Shown here: piece after piece, positions 58,334 through 64,000 of the stretch
Layout: each line of letters begins with the position of its first letter
Position numbering within the stretch: the stretch's first letter is position 1
Assembly (NCBI GenBank): GCA_033439795.1
Contig: JAUTDP010000007.1
Span: forward strand, 2,232,001 to 2,296,000
Length of the DNA stretch: 64,000 nt
From: Sordaria brevicollis
Lineage: Eukaryota; Ascomycota; Sordariomycetes; Sordariales; Sordariaceae
Direction: 5' to 3'
Notes under the pieces: model-generated
Seen by the model: the letters and a program-made list of their open reading frames with translations, nothing else
What the model was told of the DNA's origin: nothing
Database searches by the model: none
Position numbers and translations under genes: made by a program

Positions 58334-59118
58334 ACCGGTGGTGGCATGTTGAGGTTGACAATGGGCGAGGGCCGAGGCAGGTTATCGCACTTCGATATCA
58401 TGTAGTCTACAATTTCGAGTTGTTTGCTGTAATGAATCATGTTGTTCTTCCATCAGATTTTTTTACAGTCAGCTTGGCCTTCCTAAATAGCAAAGCGCAC
58501 GTCGCCCCATACGATCACCACATTGTCCATATGCGTCCTGTACAATCGTGTCGTGTATGTTGTCACATATTTACTTGAAACTATAGGGAGCTTATTGGCA
58601 TATATTAGTCCGTTGTAGAAAAAGGCTAGCAAGATTAGTTGATTATGAATCCTTTCCGTGCAGTTTGACTTAATGTTGAGGGACCATACAACAATTTGAT
58701 GAATGGGATTTAAATATGAAAGGAACCATAGTTTGACTCGCTTCTGGGCATTGGGCCATGCCGTCTACATCGTGATCTGTTTGAAGTCCAAACCTGGTCG
58801 GCCTTTCAGCAAATCTCTGCAACTCACCGGATTGCAGAACCCAGCGAACTAAACTCAGTCACAACATAATCTTTGGTATTCTCGCTGCTGGGCGCCTCTA
58901 ACTGTTTGGCTTCCTCATAGACAGCATCCGGAACATTCCATCTTGTTCAGTCCACGCATCCACAACTGTTTGTCCCGTTACCCACGACGTATAAATATCT
59001 GGTCACCAGCTCGCGACCTCCCAAATCGCAGAAGCGCGTTGATCTTTATCACCTTCGCCTCACGCATTTCAACTGACATACATCTCAAAAATTTCGAGAC
59101 CACCTCATCGAACTCAGG
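58334..59118. other. intergenic, no gene seen
   Basis: Nothing recognisable. Confidence 0.5.
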
Positions 59119-59715
59119 ATGTCGCAAGACCCACCCGAGGCGCCACCACCAAGGGCGACGACCCCCGCTGACGAATACCACTGGTATCTCCTCTACCAGC
59201 TAATCCGCGGCCTCGAGTGGCTCCGACTACAAGTCCAAAGCAACGATCCCGACGCGCCTGTCCAGCAGAAGGTCTCAGCCGAGACGAGAAAACACCTGCT
59301 CGAAACCCTAAACCACGAAATCGAAGAAGTCAACACCACCGACAACCTCCTCTACTCCGAGAACATGAAGTACGAAGACCGCGTCAAGAACTTCCCGCAG
59401 GACGAGTCCTCGCATTCGCACGACATTCGCTTGGGCAAGTTTCGGCAGCAGTCAGGGTATGAGGAGCGACTGGACAGGTTCCGGCGCGAGTGGACGGAGG
59501 AGGCGGCGCTGGAGAGAATCGCGGAGCTGTTTGGCGTGTGGAGCGATGTGAGGAAGCAGTTGGGGTTGAATGAAGAGGAGAAGGACATGGAGGCTGTTAG
59601 GGAGCACATGCGCAAGATGGTGGTGAAGGCGCAGATGAAGGGGATTAAGTCGATGCTCTCGCTTTGGCCAAAGGTTCCGGAGAAGAAGATCATTGAGAAG
59701 GGACCGCCGAAGTGA
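59119..59715 (+). CDS. hypothetical helical protein
   Basis: Intronless, 198 residues, no membrane segment or signal. It is rich in charged residues and predicted by eye to be mostly helical (ETRKHLLETLNHEIEEVN, YEERLDRFRREWTEEAALE, EEEKDMEAVREHMRKMVVK). The N-terminus has a proline patch, then DEYHWYLLYQLIRGLEWL. I do not recognise the family. Codon use and length support a real gene. Confidence 0.7.
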   Translation: MSQDPPEAPPPRATTPADEYHWYLLYQLIRGLEWLRLQVQSNDPDAPVQQKVSAETRKHLLETLNHEIEEVNTTDNLLYSENMKYEDRVKNFPQDESSHSHDIRLGKFRQQSGYEERLDRFRREWTEEAALERIAELFGVWSDVRKQLGLNEEEKDMEAVREHMRKMVVKAQMKGIKSMLSLWPKVPEKKIIEKGPPK

Positions 59716-61156
59716 TCATATCGCGAGTACGACAGCAGGAATACGACACGGAGGTGTGTCACTGCTCGTCGCAGCCAAATTAAATGACCGTCAGGAAACT
59801 TAAGCGATAAAGCAGGAAGGGTAGTCAAGGAAATTTGGGTGGTCGGTGACAGAGTGTCCCGACGGCAAACGGTAAAAAAAAACCTAATGACACAAAAAAG
59901 TGCGGCACCACCGAGAACAAAATTCGCTCCAAAAACTCCAAAACATCACAGAAAAATCCCAAACCATCCTTTTTAGTATTATCCACCATTTCCAATTCGA
60001 TAAAAAGACAAAAAAGCTCAGGTCGCCCAGGTAGGCTTGTAGAACGAACCACAATGCCCCAGCTGCGAAGCCCTACGAAAACCGCCACGCTAAGTTATTC
60101 ATCAAGCGGTAACCACTGCGCCATGAGACCAAGGTACTCAGAGGGTTCGCAGGGCTCCCCGTTGTGGTAGAGGGGTCAGGTAACGGGCCTTATAAAGTGC
60201 CTTTCACTGGTGCCTGCTGCATTTGGTGCCGCCGTGGACAGGTCCCGGATTGGGAAGGCACGCGGGGGGTGTCATGTCATCCGATGTGTGAGGAAGGTGC
60301 GGTGTGTCCGGCCGGCTGGACCCGACATTGGTGACAGGAACGGAGGTGACAGGAACGGAGGTGGCAGCGACGGCGGTAGCAGGTGCGATGGCAGGCCCTT
60401 GCTCGGTACGAGAGATAGAGTGAAGATGATGGATGGGAGAAAGAGGACGGAAGTTTCGTAGTAGCCTGCAATACCAAATTGTGCGGTATAAGTACAAAAA
60501 GGAATACGAGTACACTCGAAGATGACATACGGTACACGGTCGATGCTGAACGCACCTGTTGATGAGCGTGTAGCCCTGCATCGATATCGCAAAATTGACA
60601 TGGACATGGCATAAAAGAAAAAAGAATGTAACAACAAAAGAAATCCTAATCACAACTCCCAAAACGATAATCCCTCCAGGCTCCATACGTGCATCTGATG
60701 CTCGTTATACATGAGGTGTTGACAATGAAAGACAAGAGAAGAACGCAGAGATGCGCAATGGAACAACTTGATCCAAAGACTAAGATTCCAAAAGTTGTGG
60801 TCGGCGACTGAAGTGGTTTGCTCGTGACTGGAAAACGACAAAGCCAAAGGGAATGGTTGCGACAAAACCAAAAACCCATAAAACAATTCAGCAAAGAAGG
60901 TGATCATCCATCGTGACACAGAGGTCTCCAAAATATCAAACCCAACACTTCACCAAAGAAGACAAAAAGCACTCCATCCTTGAATTTCCTTCCTTAAACA
61001 TGCCAGTCACAAACAAAACCCCTTACAGTCGCGAGCCCCGTTCAACGTATCCCCTGCCCCCCGGCCACCACTATCACTTCCACATCACCACTACCATCAC
61101 CAAGCAACAACAACAACAACCCCTCTTCCCCTGACTCTCAAATGACAAAAGGTCAT
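59716..61156. other. intergenic, no firm gene
   Basis: A tRNA-like 5' half on the minus strand near 60079-60126 does not complete. A 9-base GTGACAGGA-type phrase repeats with variation near 60331-60370. Confidence 0.45.
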
Positions 61157-61803
61157 TCAAGGCTCATCCTGCGCCGCCGCCAAATTGCTCTTCTCAAACC
61201 ACAAAATGGTAGGCGGCTCCATCATGCCCAGCGAAGGTGCCATCTCCTTGAGGAGCGAGTGGGCGAGACACTCGTTGTCGTAGTAGTGCATGTCGTCCAG
61301 CGACGCGAACTCAATGTAGGAGGCGACTGTGTAGCCCTTGGACTTGTCGTTGGGCAGGGTCTTGCCGGCGGTGAGTTGGAGGATGTAGGGTTTGCCGTCC
61401 TGTCAAAAAAAGGGGGAGTGGTTAGTTTGAGTTGGTATGGATAAGAGTTGGGGGTGGTTTTGGACAGAGAGGAGTTTAGGTAAGAAGGAGGATGACACGA
61501 GATTAAAGCGGGGAGAGAAGAAGAAACAGAAACCAATCGAAGTGGTAAACAAGGAAAGAGAGAAGGGAGGGAGGAGCGGACTGAACCATGCTGTGCCGAG
61601 TGATGAACTCTAAGCACCAAAAGTAAAGACGGATGGACGAGTGCAGATAGTGACTTTGACAGAAAAAACAACGACAAACCAACCTTCTTCTGCTCCTCAG
61701 CAACAACATGATACGCATCCAACAGCCTCTTCTGGTTCATCTCATCTGGGATCTTGAAGAGAGTCATCCTGTGGATGCGGGGACCACGCTTGTCGGCCGT
61801 CAT
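61157..61803 (-). CDS. stress-responsive A/B-barrel (Dabb) domain protein
   Basis: Exons, complement of 61803-61684 and 61399-61157, give 120 residues. The pattern RIHRMTLFKIPDEMNQKRL, LDAYHVVAEEQKKDGKPYI and LQLTAGKTLPNDKSKGYTV, then IEFASLDDMHYYDNECLAH, is the Dabb ferredoxin-like fold, which usually works as a dimer. Fungal members are mostly uncharacterised; some relatives are cyclases or stress-induced proteins. The intron is 284 bases (donor GTTGGT, acceptor TTGACAG), long for a gene this small. Confidence 0.88.
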
Positions 61804-63462
61804 TTTGAGAGTTTTGATATTTCGGCTTAGTGATTAACAAAGCGGAGGTCGTAAGCCTAATGTAGTGGTCGTCAAGGAATTTGGATATATGATAGAGGAG
61901 AAGTATTTTGCTGGAAGATGCTTGGCTATTCGCCAATGGTATATTGTGTTTCTTCGAGAAAAGAAGAGGAGGAAGAGAACGTAAATCCTTGGCTGCGAGC
62001 GGTTATAGCTTGATAAGTCTTGACTACCCGAGGCTGAGCATGATGAATTCCCAGCTGAGTGAGATTCATGCTAGCCTCTAGCTATCTTTAAGGTCAGTTG
62101 ATGGTATTGGACAGGCGGTATGAGGATGGCATGAAAGGGGCTGTGAAATTGGTTAGTACATGCGCGGGCGACATCGTCTCCCCCATTGGCACCGCGGTCT
62201 AGCACGCACAAAGCCCCCTCAGAGATCACGGCACCCGCTGTGCTTATAATCTAACTTTTCATTACAAAGCAAACACAGCATCGCGGAGGAAGTTGAGGCT
62301 AAGGGATGTCGAGTGTCTCTCCACTCCATGCCATCCCATGAAGCAGTTGTTTCAGTCCCTTCACTCAGCCCAGTATCGTGAAAGTGAGACACATGATGGT
62401 TCCTAGACGTTGAAGGGCACACTCGTCAGGTCTACAAAATCGACCGTCTGACTAGCGGGTGGCTAGACATGACGAGTACAGCGTCTCTTGAACAGCGTAT
62501 CATCTCTCTTGAAGACCAAACAGTCTAAAAATGCCGACCAACAATCAGAGGCTAGTAGTGAAGGGTCGGCAGGTCGGAGGCTCAAAACGCCGTCTTCCCC
62601 CCTGGCGCTTGTACATCGTGAAACCATCTCTTTCCGCTTTCGTTCATCCCTTTAAGTGCCCCGCCCTGGCAGACGCCGGCAGTTACCGGCTTGAGTGGCT
62701 GACTGAGACGTCAGGTACAGAACGACAATGAGGTAAGGTTGACGCAGGGTTCAAGCCCGTGGTGTTGAAGCCACCATCTCTGATGCAGGTTGCGGTTGGT
62801 GGTTGGAGGCCACTCGAATTCAAGAGAAAACCTACACTTCCTTGGTGCTTATCAGTTTCGACATCGAGCTCAAGACCTTCCACCAAAAACCCCTACTTGA
62901 AGGGAGGTGGATACAACACGAATGAGCTTTTGTGCCACAGGAGTTAACCATTGGGGAAACCCCCCAAGATCTACGGTGGCACAAATTGCTTTCTTCGTGG
63001 TCCATGGAAGTGGTTATAAACCCGAGCGAGTTATATCATTGTCGCATGTCTTGTCGAAAACGCTTATGCCAGATACCATGCCCGCTGCAGTACCAGGCTG
63101 ATACATACGCAATGCTCCTGATCTTCAGCATATCTCCGGTCCCTGCTCTTAAGAGAATGCTGTATGCATATGCAGAGCTGTATAGAAGAAGTGACCGACC
63201 CATTGGCGAATTAAAACCAAGCATTGAAGGACACCTAAAACACCAGTCACCAGTGTTCGAGAAACCCCAAGGAACAAAGGCAACGATGAGAGAAAACAAT
63301 ACACAAGGCGGCCGCAGAGCAAATGGATGATAACACAGGCATCACTGAAACCAGGCGAGTGAGAAACAAACCAAGCAACAGCCGCAACAATATCATCGTT
63401 TTAAAAAAATTAAGAAAGCAGAACAACAAGAAAAAAGCATTGTGTACTGCGGGTATCCTTTT
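61804..63462. other. intergenic, no firm gene
   Basis: Only short frames without motifs were found. Confidence 0.45.
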
Positions 63463-63491
63463 CCTGTCCTGTCCTGTCCTGTCCTGTCCTG
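63463..63491. repeat. CCTGT microsatellite
   Basis: Five CCTGT units followed by CCTGG. Confidence 0.9.
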
Positions 63492-63689
63492 GCTGCTCTA
63501 CCAAAGGGGGGTTTGTCAACAAACAAACAAAACAAAACAACAACACACAATCCATCGTATAAACGTTGATGACCAAATTTTCCCGCTTTCCCCCTTTCTA
63601 TTTCAAAGCTTTCATTTCCCATTTCATCTCTCATTCATTACCGAGTTTTCTCGCGAAATTGGAAATCTACCAGTGTAGGAAAATCAGGG

Positions 63690-64000
63690 CATTCTGCCAG
63701 ATAGTAAGCACATCGTACCGCATGCCTAATATACTCATTTAGCGCCTGTTTTTACTATAAATCTATATATACCGTATCGGCTACTATTACGCCACCCTAG
63801 TCCCTATTCCTAGTCCCTATTCCTAGTCCCTATTCCTAGTCCCTATTCTTAATATTATTATAGTACCTTTATCGTCGTCGTCGTCGTCGTTAATATAAAT
63901 AAGGAGGAAAAGTTTATTATAGCGCTAAAGCCCCTCTCCTTAGAGGAGATTGCTAAGAATTTTCGCCCTAATCCCTTTAGCTTCGACTACGACTAATATA
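63690..64000. repeat. AT-rich decayed sequence with mini- and microsatellites at the window edge
   Basis: Four copies of a 13-base unit CCTAGTCCCTATT lie at 63796-63847, and six TCG units at 63872-63889. The rest is rich in TA steps and has no frame, resembling the interior of element C. It is probably the edge of a RIP-altered repeat continuing outside the window. Confidence 0.55.

Noticed and set aside
60079..60126. tRNA-like 5' half on the minus strand (GGTCTCATGGCGCAGTGGTTA type)
   Set aside because: The acceptor stem 3' partner TGAGACC and a proper T-arm are not found downstream, and the D-stem does not pair cleanly.
63872..63889. TCG run considered as a coding Ser or Arg run
   Set aside because: Flanked by AT-rich, stop-filled sequence; it is a microsatellite.
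1..64000. CRISPR arrays, operons and bacterial-type signals
   Set aside because: Introns, gene families and codon use are those of a filamentous fungus; no spaced direct repeats of CRISPR type were seen.

Overview
This window is nuclear DNA of a filamentous ascomycete, most likely a sordariomycete close to Neurospora or Sordaria. The genes have short GT-AG introns with CTAAC/CTGAC branch points, and several products are recognisable fungal orthologues (EGD1, CBP4, RPL24, MPC2, a Rax1-type RGS protein). At least two inverted-repeat elements are strongly AT-rich inside, as expected in a genome with repeat-induced point mutation (RIP). Exon boundaries were worked out by hand from splice signals and reading-frame continuity; each multi-exon model below sums to a whole number of codons. 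No database search was run, so names rest on motif recognition.

Left part (1-17500) is gene-poor and accessory. It holds the last codons of a probable GPI-anchored protein, a three-exon gene coding for a degenerate caspase-fold protein with a half zinc cluster, two or three inverted-repeat elements (5420-6005, about 8834-9150, 15343-16141), and an ATP-grasp-like gene broken by one in-frame TAG and ending in a proline/glutamate/glutamine-rich 81-bp tandem repeat.

The middle (17500-32200) is a dense housekeeping block: ZRC1-type vacuolar zinc transporter, HRT3-type F-box protein, CBP4 (complex III assembly), EGD1 (beta-NAC), TAD1 (tRNA A37 deaminase), RPL24, a PMP20/Prx5 peroxiredoxin with a C-terminal AKL, and a DUF1348 NTF2-like protein. 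A degenerate XPG/FEN1-like gene follows (32635-34410), then a 5-kb stretch with no convincing gene.

The right part (39500-61900) carries a Rax1-like RGS membrane protein, pantothenate kinase, a tiny membrane protein, a divergent pair of mitochondrial inner-membrane genes (MPC2 and NDUFA2), an alpha/beta hydrolase, exosome subunit RRP43, a tandem pair of 2EXR-domain genes, two lineage-type hypotheticals and a Dabb-domain protein. The last 300 bases turn AT-rich with micro- and minisatellites and look like the edge of another decayed repeat.

The most unusual features are enzyme-like genes whose catalytic residues are gone (caspase-like, XPG-like, and possibly the ATP-grasp gene), and an EGD1 gene model that needs a one-nucleotide exon between two introns.
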